Notes: generated by a model not told the origin, from the sequence alone. 64,000 nucleotides of DNA from Pseudomonas sp. B21-056 (GCF_026016325.1 NZ_CP087203.1:1922001-1986000), one strand, 5' to 3'; shown: positions 15,862 through 25,202, counted from the first letter of the stretch. Translations and numbers: made by a program.

Positions 15862-18237
15862 TTGGTAGAGTACGTAGTTTCCCTCGATAAGCTCGGCGTC
15901 CATGATGTGGAGCATGTGGGGGGCAAGAACGCATCCCTGGGCGAGATGATCAGTAACCTCGCCGGTGCCGGTGTCTCGGTGCCGGGTGGCTTCGCCACGA
16001 CGGCTCAGGCCTATCGTGATTTCCTGGAACTGAGCGGCCTGAACCAGCAGATCCACGATGCCCTCGATGCCCTGGATGTCGATGACGTCAATGCCCTGGC
16101 CAGGACCGGTGCCCAGATCCGCCAGTGGATCATGGAAGCCGAGTTCCCCGAGAAACTGAACAGCGAAATCCGCACCGCCTTCGCCAAGCTGTCCGAAGGC
16201 AACCCCGACATCGCTGTCGCCGTGCGCTCCTCGGCCACCGCCGAAGACCTGCCGGATGCCTCCTTCGCCGGCCAGCAGGAAACCTTCCTGAACATCCGGG
16301 GCGTGGAAAACGTCATCCGTGCCGCCAAGGAAGTCTTCGCCTCCCTTTTCAACGACCGTGCCATTTCCTACCGCGTGCACCAGGGCTTCGACCACAAGCT
16401 GGTCGCCCTGTCCGCAGGCGTGCAGCGCATGGTCCGTTCCGAAACCGGCACTGCCGGCGTGATGTTCACCCTCGACACCGAATCGGGTTTCCGTGACGTG
16501 GTGTTCATCACCGGCGCCTACGGCCTGGGTGAGACCGTCGTCCAGGGCGCGGTGAACCCGGATGAGTTCTACGTCCATAAAGGCACGTTGCAGGCCGGTC
16601 GCCCGGCCATCCTGCGCCGTAACCTGGGCAGCAAGGCCATCAAGATGATCTACGGCGACGAAGCCAAGGCCGGTCGTTCGGTGAAAACCGTCGATGTGGA
16701 CAAGGCCGAGCGCGCCCGTTTCTGCCTGACCGACGCCGAAGTCAGCGAGCTGGCCAAGCAGGCGATGATCATCGAGCAGCACTACAAGTGCCCGATGGAC
16801 ATCGAATGGGCCAAGGACGGTGACGACGGCAAGCTGTACATCGTTCAGGCCCGTCCGGAAACCGTGAAGAGCCGTACCCAGGCCAACGTCATGGAGCGCT
16901 ACCTGCTCAAGGAAACCGGCACCGTGCTGGTGGAAGGCCGTGCCATCGGCCAGCGCATCGGCGCGGGCAAGGTGCGGATCATCAAGGACGTCTCGGAGAT
17001 GGACAAGGTCCAGGCCGGCGACGTACTGGTCTCCGACATGACCGACCCGGATTGGGAACCGGTGATGAAACGCGCCAGCGCCATCGTCACCAACCGTGGC
17101 GGGCGTACCTGCCACGCGGCGATCATTGCCCGTGAGCTGGGGATCCCGGCGGTGGTGGGTTGCGGCAACGCCACCCAACTGCTCAAGGACGGCCAGGGCG
17201 TGACCGTTTCCTGCGCCGAAGGCGATACCGGCTACATCTTCGAAGGTGAACTGGGCTTCGACATCAAGAAGAACTCCGTGGACGCCATGCCGGAGCTGCC
17301 GTTCAAGATCATGATGAACGTCGGCAACCCGGACCGTGCCTTCGACTTCGCCCAGTTGCCGAACGCCGGCGTGGGCCTGGCCCGCCTCGAGTTCATCATC
17401 AACCGCATGATCGGCGTGCACCCCAAGGCGTTGCTGAACTACGACGGTTTGCCAACCGAAATCAAGGACAGCGTCGACAAGCGCATCGCCGGCTACGACG
17501 ATCCGGTCGGCTTCTATGTCGAGAAGCTGGTGGAAGGCATCAGTACCCTGGCGGCCGCGTTCTATCCGAAAAAGGTCATCGTGCGTCTGTCGGACTTCAA
17601 GTCCAACGAATACGCCAACCTGATCGGCGGCAAGCTCTACGAGCCGGAAGAAGAAAACCCGATGCTGGGCTTCCGCGGCGCTTCGCGCTACATCAGCGAA
17701 ACCTTCCGTGACTGCTTCGAACTCGAGTGCCGCGCCCTCAAGCGCGTGCGCAACGACATGGGCCTGACCAACGTCGAGATCATGGTGCCGTTCGTGCGCA
17801 CCCTGGGCGAAGCGAGCCAGGTGGTTGACCTGCTGGCGGAGAACGGCCTGGCCCGTGGCGAGAACGGCCTGCGCGTGATCATGATGTGCGAGCTGCCGTC
17901 CAACGCAATCCTGGCCGAAGAGTTCCTCGAGTTCTTCGACGGCTTCTCCATCGGTTCCAACGACCTGACCCAGCTGACCCTGGGCCTGGACCGTGACTCC
18001 GGGATCATTGCGCACCTGTTCGACGAGCGGAACCCGGCGGTCAAGAAGCTGCTGGCCAATGCCATCGCCGCCTGCAACAAGGCCGGCAAGTACATCGGCA
18101 TCTGCGGCCAGGGGCCTTCGGACCACCCGGACCTGGCCAAGTGGCTGATGGAACAGGGCATTGAAAGCGTGTCGTTGAACCCGGATTCGGTACTGGAAAC
18201 CTGGTTCTTCCTGGCCGAGGGCCAGGCTGCGGTCTGA
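15862..18237 (+). CDS. ppsA: Phosphoenolpyruvate synthase
   Basis: 791 aa; converts pyruvate + ATP to PEP + AMP + Pi for gluconeogenesis in the cytoplasm. Domains: N-terminal ATP-grasp ('[15 protein letters not shown]', '[20 protein letters not shown]'), the swivelling phosphohistidine domain with the catalytic His in '[17 protein letters not shown]', and the C-terminal PEP-binding TIM barrel ('[18 protein letters not shown]'). Start is TTG 15862, preceded by GGAGAGA and giving the usual N terminus '[11 protein letters not shown]'. A TATGAT hexamer at 15723-15728 is a possible -10. It ends at a strong terminator (18406). Confidence 0.96.
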   Translation: MVEYVVSLDKLGVHDVEHVGGKNASLGEMISNLAGAGVSVPGGFATTAQAYRDFLELSGLNQQIHDALDALDVDDVNALARTGAQIRQWIMEAEFPEKLNSEIRTAFAKLSEGNPDIAVAVRSSATAEDLPDASFAGQQETFLNIRGVENVIRAAKEVFASLFNDRAISYRVHQGFDHKLVALSAGVQRMVRSETGTAGVMFTLDTESGFRDVVFITGAYGLGETVVQGAVNPDEFYVHKGTLQAGRPAILRRNLGSKAIKMIYGDEAKAGRSVKTVDVDKAERARFCLTDAEVSELAKQAMIIEQHYKCPMDIEWAKDGDDGKLYIVQARPETVKSRTQANVMERYLLKETGTVLVEGRAIGQRIGAGKVRIIKDVSEMDKVQAGDVLVSDMTDPDWEPVMKRASAIVTNRGGRTCHAAIIARELGIPAVVGCGNATQLLKDGQGVTVSCAEGDTGYIFEGELGFDIKKNSVDAMPELPFKIMMNVGNPDRAFDFAQLPNAGVGLARLEFIINRMIGVHPKALLNYDGLPTEIKDSVDKRIAGYDDPVGFYVEKLVEGISTLAAAFYPKKVIVRLSDFKSNEYANLIGGKLYEPEEENPMLGFRGASRYISETFRDCFELECRALKRVRNDMGLTNVEIMVPFVRTLGEASQVVDLLAENGLARGENGLRVIMMCELPSNAILAEEFLEFFDGFSIGSNDLTQLTLGLDRDSGIIAHLFDERNPAVKKLLANAIAACNKAGKYIGICGQGPSDHPDLAKWLMEQGIESVSLNPDSVLETWFFLAEGQAAV

Positions 18238-18283
18238 GTGGAGGGTGCTCCAACGGCAATGCCGATTAGTTGAGCTGCAAACC

Positions 18284-18373
18284 TGTGGGAGCGAGCCTGC
18301 TCGCGATAGCGGTGTGTCAGTCGCCATCAATGTGGCTGATCCATCGCATTCGCGAGCAGGCTCGCTCCCACAG
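18284..18373. repeat. REP doublet after ppsA
   Basis: Forward REP at 18284-18312 and inverted REP at 18346-18373, separated by ~33 bp. It lies between the ppsA stop and the terminator hairpin, inside the 3' untranslated region of the ppsA mRNA, where it may protect the 3' end. Confidence 0.9.
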
Positions 18374-18405
18374 GAGTTTGTTGCTAGGCCCCTTTGATTG
18401 AAGTA

Positions 18406-18437
18406 GGGCGGGCTCCTGATGGAAGCCGCCCTTTTTT
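18406..18437 (+). terminator. Intrinsic terminator of ppsA
   Basis: Stem GGGCGG/CCGCCC (extended by further pairs) followed by a six-T run. It is 170 bp after the ppsA stop, with the REP doublet in between, and only 14 bp before the start of the next gene. Confidence 0.85.
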
Positions 18438-18450
18438 GTGCAAGAGCATT

Positions 18451-19440
18451 ATGCAAAGCAGCAGCAACCTTTTTCCTGTCGCCCTGATCAGCGCCGAGCG
18501 GCGTGGCGATCTGAGCGAAGACGTCTACCGTTTGAAACCCGGCAACAGCCCGGACTACAGCGTCGAACTGGCTGTCACCCGCCTGGGCATGGCTGACGGC
18601 ACCGAAGCCCGTGGCGTCCCCGTGATCCTGTTGCACGGCAGTTTTTCCAACCGGCGTTTCTGGTATTCGCCCAAGGGGCTGGGCCTGGGAGCGTATCTGA
18701 CACGGCTGGGATTCGACGTATGGATTCCCGAAATGCGCGGTCATGGCTTATCCCAGCGCAACCAGGATTACCGCAAGAATCGTGTCGCCGACTATGCGCG
18801 CTACGACTTGCCGGCCATCGGCGCCTTTGTGCGCGAGCAAAGCGGGCAAGTGCCGCATTGGATCGGCCATTCCCTGGGGGGCATCACCCTGGCGGCAGCC
18901 TTGGGCGGCCAGTACCTGGGCGAGCCGGCCGTGGCGTCGGCGGCGTTTTTCGGCACTCAGGTCAGTCGTACCTACTGGCCGCTGAAAATTCCACCGGTGG
19001 AGTGGAGCGGACGGTTCATCCTCAAGCGTTTTGCGCAGTTGTCCGGCTCCCGACTCAAGCGTGGCCCGGAGGACGAGCCCATCGGCCTGGCCCTGGAGAG
19101 CATGCGTTGGTACGGTTTGTTCGGGCGTTTCGGCGATGCCGAGAAGGACTGGTGGGCGGGCCTGGCCGACGTACAGGTGCCGGCGCTGGCAGTGAGTGCT
19201 GCCGGCGATCATCAGGACCCGAGCTGGGCTTGCCGCAAGCTCTTCGAACAGATCGGTTCCGAGCGCAAGCAGTTTGTCTGCCTGGGCCGGGAGCACGGCT
19301 TCAGTGACGATTTCGGTCATGTGGAGATGCTGGTCAGCAAGGCTGCGCACGCCGAGGTCTGGCCTCTGGTGGCGCGTTGGCTGGAGGAGCAGAGCCTGCC
19401 ATTGCCGGCAACCCTGCCGGCTCTGGCCGAGGCGGTTTGA
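18451..19440 (+). CDS. Alpha/beta-fold hydrolase, membrane-lipase-like
   Basis: 329 aa. HG oxyanion motif in 'VILLHGSFSNRRFW', nucleophile elbow 'WIGHSLGGITLAAAL' (G-H-S-L-G-G), likely acid in 'AVSAAGDHQDPSW' and base His in 'CLGREHGFSDDFGH'. The layout resembles gastric/lysosomal-lipase-like bacterial hydrolases. No signal peptide is seen, so it should be cytoplasmic. Substrate unknown. Start 18451 gives 'MQSSSNLFPV'; the longer frame would read through the ppsA terminator. Upstream of rraA by ~125 bp. Confidence 0.82.
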   Translation: MQSSSNLFPVALISAERRGDLSEDVYRLKPGNSPDYSVELAVTRLGMADGTEARGVPVILLHGSFSNRRFWYSPKGLGLGAYLTRLGFDVWIPEMRGHGLSQRNQDYRKNRVADYARYDLPAIGAFVREQSGQVPHWIGHSLGGITLAAALGGQYLGEPAVASAAFFGTQVSRTYWPLKIPPVEWSGRFILKRFAQLSGSRLKRGPEDEPIGLALESMRWYGLFGRFGDAEKDWWAGLADVQVPALAVSAAGDHQDPSWACRKLFEQIGSERKQFVCLGREHGFSDDFGHVEMLVSKAAHAEVWPLVARWLEEQSLPLPATLPALAEAV

Positions 19441-19566
19441 GGCGACGGTTCTGACAAGATCATTTCGCTCTGGTCGCCTTGCGGCTAAGATATGACGCGT
19501 TAAACGGTTCCGGTCACAAACGGTTGCTCATTCAGTCTGACGTTCCAGCCTTTCAGGAGTTGTTCG

Positions 19567-20058
19567 ATGAACCATTACCTCACGCCCGACCTGTGCGATG
19601 CCTATCCGGACCTGGTGCAGGTGTTGGAACCGATGTTCAGCAATTTCGGCGGCCGCGATTCGTTTGGCGGTGAAATCGTGACCATCAAGTGCTTCGAGGA
19701 CAACTCCCTGGTCAAGGAACAGGTTGAACTCAAGGGCAACGGCAAGGTGCTGGTGGTCGACGGCGGCGGCTCCCTGCGTCGGGCACTGCTCGGCGATATG
19801 CTGGCGGAAAAGGCCGCGAAAAACGGCTGGGAAGGGCTGGTGATCTACGGCTGCATCCGCGACGTGGATGTCATTGCCCAGACCGACCTCGGTGTCCAGG
19901 CGCTTGCCAGCCATCCGATGAAAACCGACAAGCGCGGTATCGGTGATCTCAATGTGGCCGTGACCTTTGCCGGCGTGACGTTCCGTCCGGGCGAATATGT
20001 CTATGCGGACAATAACGGCGTGATCGTCTCGCCCAGCCCGCTGAAAATGCCTGAATGA
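19567..20058 (+). CDS. rraA: Regulator of ribonuclease activity A (RraA-like)
   Basis: 163 aa, full length for the family. RraA binds the RNase E C-terminal region and inhibits degradosome activity; relatives act as HMG/OAA aldolases. Diagnostic stretches: '[20 protein letters not shown]', '[19 protein letters not shown]', '[21 protein letters not shown]' and '[14 protein letters not shown]'. The GDMLA and R-D motifs are those shared with the class II aldolase relatives, so a weak aldolase activity is possible. AGGAG lies ~7 nt before the ATG. Likely co-transcribed with the zntB-like gene 25 bp downstream. Confidence 0.92.
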   Translation: MNHYLTPDLCDAYPDLVQVLEPMFSNFGGRDSFGGEIVTIKCFEDNSLVKEQVELKGNGKVLVVDGGGSLRRALLGDMLAEKAAKNGWEGLVIYGCIRDVDVIAQTDLGVQALASHPMKTDKRGIGDLNVAVTFAGVTFRPGEYVYADNNGVIVSPSPLKMPE

Positions 20059-20083
20059 AGCGTCAAAGCCGTAAGGGATGAGG

Positions 20084-21079
20084 ATGTTCGAGGAAGAAAA
20101 CGCGCAGTGGGGGCTGGTGCATGCCCTGGTGCTGGACGGTAAGGGCGGCGCGCGTTCGATCGCCCGGACCGAGCTCGACGATCTGCACTTGCAGGCGCAC
20201 GAAAGCCTGTGGCTGCATTGGGATCGCAGCCATCCACAAACCCATACCTGGTTGCGCAAATCCAGCGGCCTGAGCGAGTTCAACTGCGACCTGCTGCTGG
20301 AGGAGAACACCCGGCCGCGCCTGTTGCCGTTGCCCGATGCCGAGCTGCTGTTGTTCCTCAGGGGCATCAACCTCAACCCGGGCGCCGAGCCGGAAGACAT
20401 GGTTTCGGTGCGGATTTTCGCCTCCGCCCAACGCGTGATCTCCCTGCGTCTTCGTCCTTTGCGCGCCACGGATGAGCTGTTGGCGCACCTGGCCGAAGGC
20501 AAGGGACCGAAAACCGCGTCGGAACTCATCCTTTATATGGCGCAGTACCTGACCAACAAGGTCCAGGATCTGGTTTCCCAACTCTCGGAAATCGTCGACG
20601 GCGAAGAAGAAATGCTCGATGCCGACGAACGGTATACCCCCGAGCACGATGCCATCTTGCACATTCGTCGTCGGGCCGCCGGACTGAAGCGGTTCCTGGC
20701 GCCGCAGCGGGACATTTTCGGCCAGATGTCACGAATCAAGCTGGCGTGGTTCGTCGACGACGACGGCGACTACTGGAATGAATTGAACAACAGCCTGACC
20801 CGTTATCTCGAGGAACTGGAATTGACTCGAGAGCGCGTGGGGCTTGTGCTGGAGGCCGAGGACCGGCGCCTTTCGGTGCGCATGAACCGGACGATGTACC
20901 GCTTCGGCATCGTCACCGGAATCTTCCTGCCGATGAGTTTTCTCACGGGCCTGCTGGGCATCAATGTCGGCGGTATTCCATTTTCCCAAAGCCCTTACGG
21001 CTTCCTGGTCGCCTGCCTGCTGATGGTCTGCGTGGCCCTGGGGCAGTGGTGGCTGTTCCGTCGTTTGCGCTGGGTGTAA
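20084..21079 (+). CDS. zntB: ZntB/CorA-family divalent cation transporter
   Basis: 331 aa. A large N-terminal cytoplasmic domain is followed by two C-terminal membrane helices around residues 270-325. The pore signature is 'LLGINVGGIP' (GIN variant of the CorA GMN motif), as in ZntB. ZntB moves Zn2+ across the inner membrane with a proton gradient. Start 20084 is preferred because AAGGG sits 6 nt upstream; ATG 20078 has no spacing for it. Follows rraA closely. Confidence 0.9.
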   Translation: MFEEENAQWGLVHALVLDGKGGARSIARTELDDLHLQAHESLWLHWDRSHPQTHTWLRKSSGLSEFNCDLLLEENTRPRLLPLPDAELLLFLRGINLNPGAEPEDMVSVRIFASAQRVISLRLRPLRATDELLAHLAEGKGPKTASELILYMAQYLTNKVQDLVSQLSEIVDGEEEMLDADERYTPEHDAILHIRRRAAGLKRFLAPQRDIFGQMSRIKLAWFVDDDGDYWNELNNSLTRYLEELELTRERVGLVLEAEDRRLSVRMNRTMYRFGIVTGIFLPMSFLTGLLGINVGGIPFSQSPYGFLVACLLMVCVALGQWWLFRRLRWV

Positions 21080-21141
21080 CAGGTTTCATGTGACCCGACG
21101 AAATTTGATCGCGTCTTTCACAGACATCACGAGAGGTGCGT

Positions 21142-21387
21142 ATGCACGATCCGTTTGAACAGTCTTTGCGCGACATGCTCAAGGCCTCGCCGTCCAGCCG
21201 GGACGACGATGCATGCCTGGGGCGTGTGCTGAAAACCGCCAACCGCCAGGTTGGCGCCGGCGATCTGTTCAGCCTGCTGGGCCGCTGGCTGCCCGCGCTG
21301 ATGATTGCCCTGAACAACGGGTCGGCCCACGTCTCGCCGGTTTCCCGCCGTAAACCTGCTACCCGCACTGCTGATAAGGCTGATTGA
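21142..21387 (+). CDS. cfrX: Conserved small protein CfrX
   Basis: 81 aa hypothetical protein. Position immediately before cmpX-sigX-oprF identifies it as the cfrX gene of the conserved Pseudomonas cluster (PA1774 position). Sequence: 'MHDPFEQSLRDMLKASPSSR', a short hydrophobic segment 'LLGRWLPALMIALNN', and a basic tail. Function is not known. Start 21142 has GAGAGG five bases upstream. The stop lies two bases before the cmpX start, so the two are translationally linked. Confidence 0.8.
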   Translation: MHDPFEQSLRDMLKASPSSRDDDACLGRVLKTANRQVGAGDLFSLLGRWLPALMIALNNGSAHVSPVSRRKPATRTADKAD

Positions 21388-21389
21388 AT

Positions 21390-22214
21390 ATGGAACTTAA
21401 TCTCTGGACCCAGAGCCTTGTCGCGGCAATGACTGCGTTGTGGACCAAGGTGGCCAACTTCATCCCGAACCTGTTCGGTGCCCTGGTGGTGGTGCTGTTG
21501 GGCTTCGTCGTGGCCAAGTTGCTGGACACGCTGCTTTCCAAGCTGCTGGCCAAGCTGGGTCTGGATCGCCTGATGGGCGGCACGGGCCTGACCAAGCTGC
21601 TGTCCCGTGGCGGCATCCAGGTACCGATCTCGACCCTGGTGGGCAAGATCGTCTACTGGTTCGTGCTGCTTATTTTTCTCGTCTCCGCGGCAGAATCCCT
21701 GGGTCTCCAGCGGGTTTCGGCGACCCTCGACATGCTTGCGCTGTACCTGCCCAAAGTGTTCGGGGCGGCACTGGTGCTGCTGGTCGGCGTGCTGCTGGCT
21801 CAACTGGCCAACGGGCTGGTGCGCGGTGCAGCCGAAGGCGTAGGGCTGGATTACGCTTCGGGCCTGGGGCGAATCGCCCAGGGTCTTGTGATCATCATCA
21901 GTATTTCTGTCGCGATCAGCCAGTTGGAGGTCAAGACTGACCTGCTCAACCATGTGATCGTGATCGTATTGATTACCGTTGGTCTGGCGATTGCGCTGGC
22001 AATGGGATTGGGAAGCCGGGAAATCGCCGGTCAGATTCTCGCGGGAATCTACGTGCGTGAACTGTATGAGGTTGGGCAACAAGTGCGGGTTGGCGAGGTC
22101 GAAGGCCAGATCGAGGAGATCGGCACGGTGAAGACCACCTTGCTGACCGAGGAGGGCGAACTGGTGTCGCTCTCCAATCGGATCCTGCTGGAGCAGCATG
22201 TGAGTAGCCGCTAA
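21390..22214 (+). CDS. cmpX: CmpX, mechanosensitive-channel-like membrane protein
   Basis: 274 aa with about five membrane helices in residues 15-215, then a soluble beta-rich C-terminal part ('IAGQILAGIYVRELYEVGQQ', 'VRVGEVEGQIEEIGTVKTTLL') typical of the MscS beta domain. Homologues are called CmpX and are annotated as small-conductance mechanosensitive channels; in P. aeruginosa cmpX affects membrane state and SigX activity. The adjacent position to sigX suggests it feeds membrane tension information into the SigX response, which is inference. Confidence 0.88.
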   Translation: MELNLWTQSLVAAMTALWTKVANFIPNLFGALVVVLLGFVVAKLLDTLLSKLLAKLGLDRLMGGTGLTKLLSRGGIQVPISTLVGKIVYWFVLLIFLVSAAESLGLQRVSATLDMLALYLPKVFGAALVLLVGVLLAQLANGLVRGAAEGVGLDYASGLGRIAQGLVIIISISVAISQLEVKTDLLNHVIVIVLITVGLAIALAMGLGSREIAGQILAGIYVRELYEVGQQVRVGEVEGQIEEIGTVKTTLLTEEGELVSLSNRILLEQHVSSR

Positions 22215-22305
22215 CCCGGCAAACTCTGCTAATGTATGCCGCCGCAAAATGCCTGCCACCGCAGGCTGCGGCGCACATTGACCTAGACCGTCGGCCCGAC
22301 TTGTT

Positions 22306-22896
22306 TTGAACAAACCCCAATCGCTGTCCACGCGCTATGACCCCCGTGATCTCTCCGATGAGGAGTTGGTCGCGCGCGCGCATACGGAGCTGTTCCACGT
22401 AACACGTGCTTACGAAGAGTTGATGCGCCGTTACCAGCGAACATTATTTAACGTTTGTGCACGGTATCTGGGGAACGATCGCGACGCTGACGATGTCTGT
22501 CAGGAGGTGATGTTGAAGGTGTTGTATGGCCTGAAGAACTTCGAGGGGAAATCGAAGTTCAAGACATGGCTATATAGCATCACTTACAACGAATGCATCA
22601 CACAGTATCGCAAGGAGCGGCGAAAGCGTCGGTTGATGGATGCTTTGAGCCTGGACCCTCTTGAAGAAGCGTCTGAAGAAAAGGCGCCAAAGCCTGAGGA
22701 GAAGGGCGGGCTTGATCGCTGGCTGGTTTATGTAAACCCGATCGACCGGGAAATTCTGGTGCTACGATTTGTCGCAGAGCTGGAGTTCCAGGAGATCGCA
22801 GACATCATGCATATGGGTTTGAGCGCGACAAAAATGCGTTACAAGCGCGCTCTCGATAAGCTGCGTGAGAAATTTGCAGGCATTGCCGAAACTTAA
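22306..22896 (+). CDS. sigX: ECF sigma factor SigX
   Basis: 196 aa. Region 2 ('ELFHVTRAYEELMRRYQRTL', 'DADDVCQEVMLKVLYGLK', 'SKFKTWLYSITYNECI') and region 4 ('IDREILVLRFVAELEFQEIA', 'MGLSATKMRYKRALDKL') are both complete. The sequence is nearly identical, from memory, to P. aeruginosa SigX. The start is TTG 22306 ('MNKPQSLSTRYDPRDLSDEE'). SigX responds to membrane stress and drives oprF and fatty acid synthesis genes. No anti-sigma factor gene is adjacent. Confidence 0.93.
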   Translation: MNKPQSLSTRYDPRDLSDEELVARAHTELFHVTRAYEELMRRYQRTLFNVCARYLGNDRDADDVCQEVMLKVLYGLKNFEGKSKFKTWLYSITYNECITQYRKERRKRRLMDALSLDPLEEASEEKAPKPEEKGGLDRWLVYVNPIDREILVLRFVAELEFQEIADIMHMGLSATKMRYKRALDKLREKFAGIAET

Positions 22897-22923
22897 GTTC
22901 GGCGCAAATATCTCTTACGTGTA

Positions 22924-22945
22924 GGCAAGTTCTGATAGACTTGCC
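22924..22945. terminator. Hairpin between sigX and oprF
   Basis: Perfect 7-bp stem GGCAAGT/ACTTGCC with an 8-nt loop, 27 bp after the sigX stop. There is no T-run, so it is probably a weak terminator or an mRNA-end structure that lets part of the sigX transcript continue into oprF. Confidence 0.45.
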
Positions 22946-23004
22946 GCCGAGTTGTCCCCCGGTTTGCGGGACTGCTTCACAATCACCAGATGGGGATTTA
23001 ACGG

Positions 23005-24039
23005 ATGAAACTGAAAAACACCTTGGGCTTTGCCATTGGTTCTCTTATTGCCGCCACTTCGTTCGGCGCTCTGGCACAAGGCCAAGGCGCAGTTGAAATC
23101 GAAGGCTTCGCCAAGAAAGAGCAATTCGACAGCGCTCGTAACTTCAAGAACAACGGCAACCTGTTCGGCGGTTCCGTTGGTTACTTCCTGACCGACGACG
23201 TTGAACTGCGTCTGGGCTACGATGAAGTTCACAACGTACGTTCCGACGACGGTCGTAACATCAAGGGCGCCAACACTGCACTGGACGCTCTGTACCACTT
23301 CAACAACCCAGGTGACATGCTGCGTCCGTACGTCTCGGCCGGCTTCTCCGACCAGAGCATCGGTCAGAACGGCTCCAGCGGTCGTAACCGTTCGACCTTC
23401 GCCAACGTTGGCGGCGGCGCCAAGCTGTACTTCACCGAGAACTTCTACGCCCGTGCCGGCGTTGAAGCTCAGTACAACATCGACCAGGGCGACACTGAGT
23501 GGGCTCCAAGCGTCGGTATCGGTGTGAACTTCGGTGGCGGCTCCAAGCCTGCTGCTGCTCCAGTTCCAGCTCCGGCTGAAGTCTGCTCCGACAGCGACAA
23601 CGATGGCGTGTGCGACAACGTCGACAAGTGCCCTGACACCCCAGCCAACGTAACCGTTGACGCTGATGGCTGCCCGGCAGTTGCTGAAACCGTACGTGTT
23701 GAGCTGGACGTGAAATTCGACTTCGACAAGTCGGTCGTCAAGCCAAACAGCTACGGCGACATCAAGAACCTGGCTGACTTCATGAAGCAGTACCCAGCCA
23801 CCAGCACCACTGTTGAAGGTCACACTGACTCCGTCGGTCCTGACGCTTACAACCAGAAACTGTCCGAGCGTCGTGCAAACGCCGTTAAGCAGGTTCTGAC
23901 CAACCAGTACGGTGTTGAATCGTCCCGCGTTCAGTCTGTTGGCTACGGCGAAACCCGCCCAGTTGCCGACAACGCCACTGAAGCTGGTCGTGCTGTGAAC
24001 CGTCGCGTAGAAGCGCAGGTTGAAGCCCAAGCTAAGTAA
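23005..24039 (+). CDS. oprF: Major outer membrane porin OprF
   Basis: 344 aa. Signal peptide ('LGFAIGSLIAATSFGALA'), N-terminal eight-strand beta-barrel, a proline/alanine hinge ('AAAPVPAPAE'), a cysteine loop with four Cys ('CSDSDNDGVCDNVDKCPD' onward), and a C-terminal OmpA domain that binds peptidoglycan ('VKFDFDKSVVKPNSYGDI', 'VEGHTDSVGPDAYNQKLSER'). OprF anchors the outer membrane and forms a slow non-specific porin. Codon choice is strongly biased, as expected for a very abundant protein. Followed by a strong terminator. Confidence 0.97.
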   Translation: MKLKNTLGFAIGSLIAATSFGALAQGQGAVEIEGFAKKEQFDSARNFKNNGNLFGGSVGYFLTDDVELRLGYDEVHNVRSDDGRNIKGANTALDALYHFNNPGDMLRPYVSAGFSDQSIGQNGSSGRNRSTFANVGGGAKLYFTENFYARAGVEAQYNIDQGDTEWAPSVGIGVNFGGGSKPAAAPVPAPAEVCSDSDNDGVCDNVDKCPDTPANVTVDADGCPAVAETVRVELDVKFDFDKSVVKPNSYGDIKNLADFMKQYPATSTTVEGHTDSVGPDAYNQKLSERRANAVKQVLTNQYGVESSRVQSVGYGETRPVADNATEAGRAVNRRVEAQVEAQAK

Positions 24040-24057
24040 TTAGCCCACAGCTTTGGA

Positions 24058-24083
24058 AAAACCCGGCTCATGCCGGGTTTTTT
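24058..24083 (+). terminator. Intrinsic terminator of oprF
   Basis: Stem ACCCGGC/GCCGGGT with a TCAT loop and a run of six Ts, 20 bp after the oprF stop. Confidence 0.93.
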
Positions 24084-24118
24084 CATGCCTGCGATTTACC
24101 CAAGGCGCAATGCAAAAC

Positions 24119-24417
24119 CTGTGGCAGCGAGCCTGCTCGCGATAGCGGTATATCAGCCTACGACAGTGTTGAGCGTGCCGCCGCCTTCGCGAGCAGGCTC
24201 GCTCCCACATGGGAACAGCGGTGTGTGGTGGTTTTTGTGGCGGGCACAAACCCTGTGGGAGCGAGCCTGCTCGCGATAGCGGCGTATCAGCTTGCGACAG
24301 TGTGGAATGTGCCGGCGCCTTCGCGAGCAGGCTCGCTCCCACATGGGAACAGCGGTGTGTGGTGGTTTTTGTGGCGGGCACAAAACCTGTGGGAGCGAGC
24401 CTGCTCGCGATAGCGGT
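24119..24417. repeat. Cluster of five REP copies with a tandem 134-bp unit
   Basis: Alternating forward and inverted REPs at 24120-24147 (F), 24182-24209 (R), 24254-24281 (F), 24318-24344 (R) and 24388-24416 (F). The stretch starting CATGGGAACAGCGGTGTGTG at 24208 recurs at 24342, exactly 134 bp later, together with the following 45 bp and the next REP. So a REP doublet plus linker was duplicated in tandem. It fills the gap between oprF and the convergent cobA gene. Confidence 0.92.
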
Positions 24418-24436
24418 GTATCGGCCTGCGACTATG

Positions 24437-25192
24437 TTACAGGGCTGAAGCCTGGAGCCATTCAGATGGGGATTTTGCCAATTCAGCAGCACCGGCCACC
24501 GCACCAATCACCAGGATCGCCGGGCTCTTGAGCTGAAACGCGGTTGCATCGGCCTCCATCGAAGCCAGGTCGCTGCGGCAGTCTCGCTGATGGGGCAGGG
24601 AGGCGTTCTCGATCATGGCCACGGGAGTATCCGCCGCCAGGCCACCGGCCAGCAGTTGCTCGCGGATCTCGCTCAGTTTCGCCACCCCCATGTACACCAC
24701 CAGGGTCGTCCCGCTTTGGGCCAGGGCTTGCCAGTTCAAGCTGCTGCCGTCCTGGGTGTGGGCGGTGACCAGCGTCACGCCCCGGGCGATGCCGCGCAAG
24801 GTCAGGGGAATATCGCACTGGGTCGCCCCCGCCAGCCCGGCTGTGATGCCATTGACCAGCTCCACCTCGACACCATGCTCGCGCAGCCATTGCGCCTCTT
24901 CACCGCCCCGGCCGAAGATGCATGGGTCACCGCCCTTGAGGCGGACCACGCATTTGCCTTGGCGCGCATAGCGCAGCATCAGCCGATGGATGAACGCCTG
25001 TGGCGTGGAGCGGCAGCCGCCGCGCTTGCCCACGGCGATGATGCGGGCGCCGGAGCAATGCTCCAGCACCGCCTCGTTGACCAGATCGTCGATCAGCACC
25101 ACGTCGGCTTCGCGCAGGGCGCGCACGGCCTTGAGGGTCAGCAACTCAGGGTCGCCAGGACCCGCACCCACCAGCCAGACTTTTGCGTTCAT
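24437..25192 (-). CDS. cobA: Uroporphyrinogen-III C-methyltransferase (SUMT)
   Basis: 251 aa. Transfers two methyl groups from SAM to uroporphyrinogen III to give precorrin-2, the branch to siroheme and cobalamin. Motifs: 'VWLVGAGPGDPELLTLKAV', 'RLKGGDPCIFGRGGEEAQWL' and 'GVTLVTAHTQDG'. It lacks the CysG dehydrogenase/chelatase part. It is the last gene of nirB-nirD-nasC-cobA, starting 10 bp after nasC, so it probably supplies siroheme for the NirB nitrite reductase. Confidence 0.94.
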   Translation of the reverse strand: MNAKVWLVGAGPGDPELLTLKAVRALREADVVLIDDLVNEAVLEHCSGARIIAVGKRGGCRSTPQAFIHRLMLRYARQGKCVVRLKGGDPCIFGRGGEEAQWLREHGVEVELVNGITAGLAGATQCDIPLTLRGIARGVTLVTAHTQDGSSLNWQALAQSGTTLVVYMGVAKLSEIREQLLAGGLAADTPVAMIENASLPHQRDCRSDLASMEADATAFQLKSPAILVIGAVAGAAELAKSPSEWLQASAL

Positions 25193-25202
25193 AGTGTTTT
25201 CC

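Noticed and set aside
15700..18744. Very long open frame on the minus strand (about 1014 codons)
   Set aside because: It is antisense to ppsA and its translation is low-complexity His/Gln/Val-rich, typical of the complementary frame of a high-GC gene.
21074..21110. GTAAC-N17 element before cfrX as a SigX promoter
   Set aside because: The match is short and I cannot verify the SigX consensus for this species.
24119..24417. Regular repeats that could suggest a CRISPR array
   Set aside because: Repeats alternate in orientation, spacers are themselves duplicated, and there are no cas genes; they are REP doublets.
24070..24531. Several overlapping small frames with 'CGSEPARD'/'REQARSH'-type peptides
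   Set aside because: These are translations of REP palindromes in all frames, not genes.
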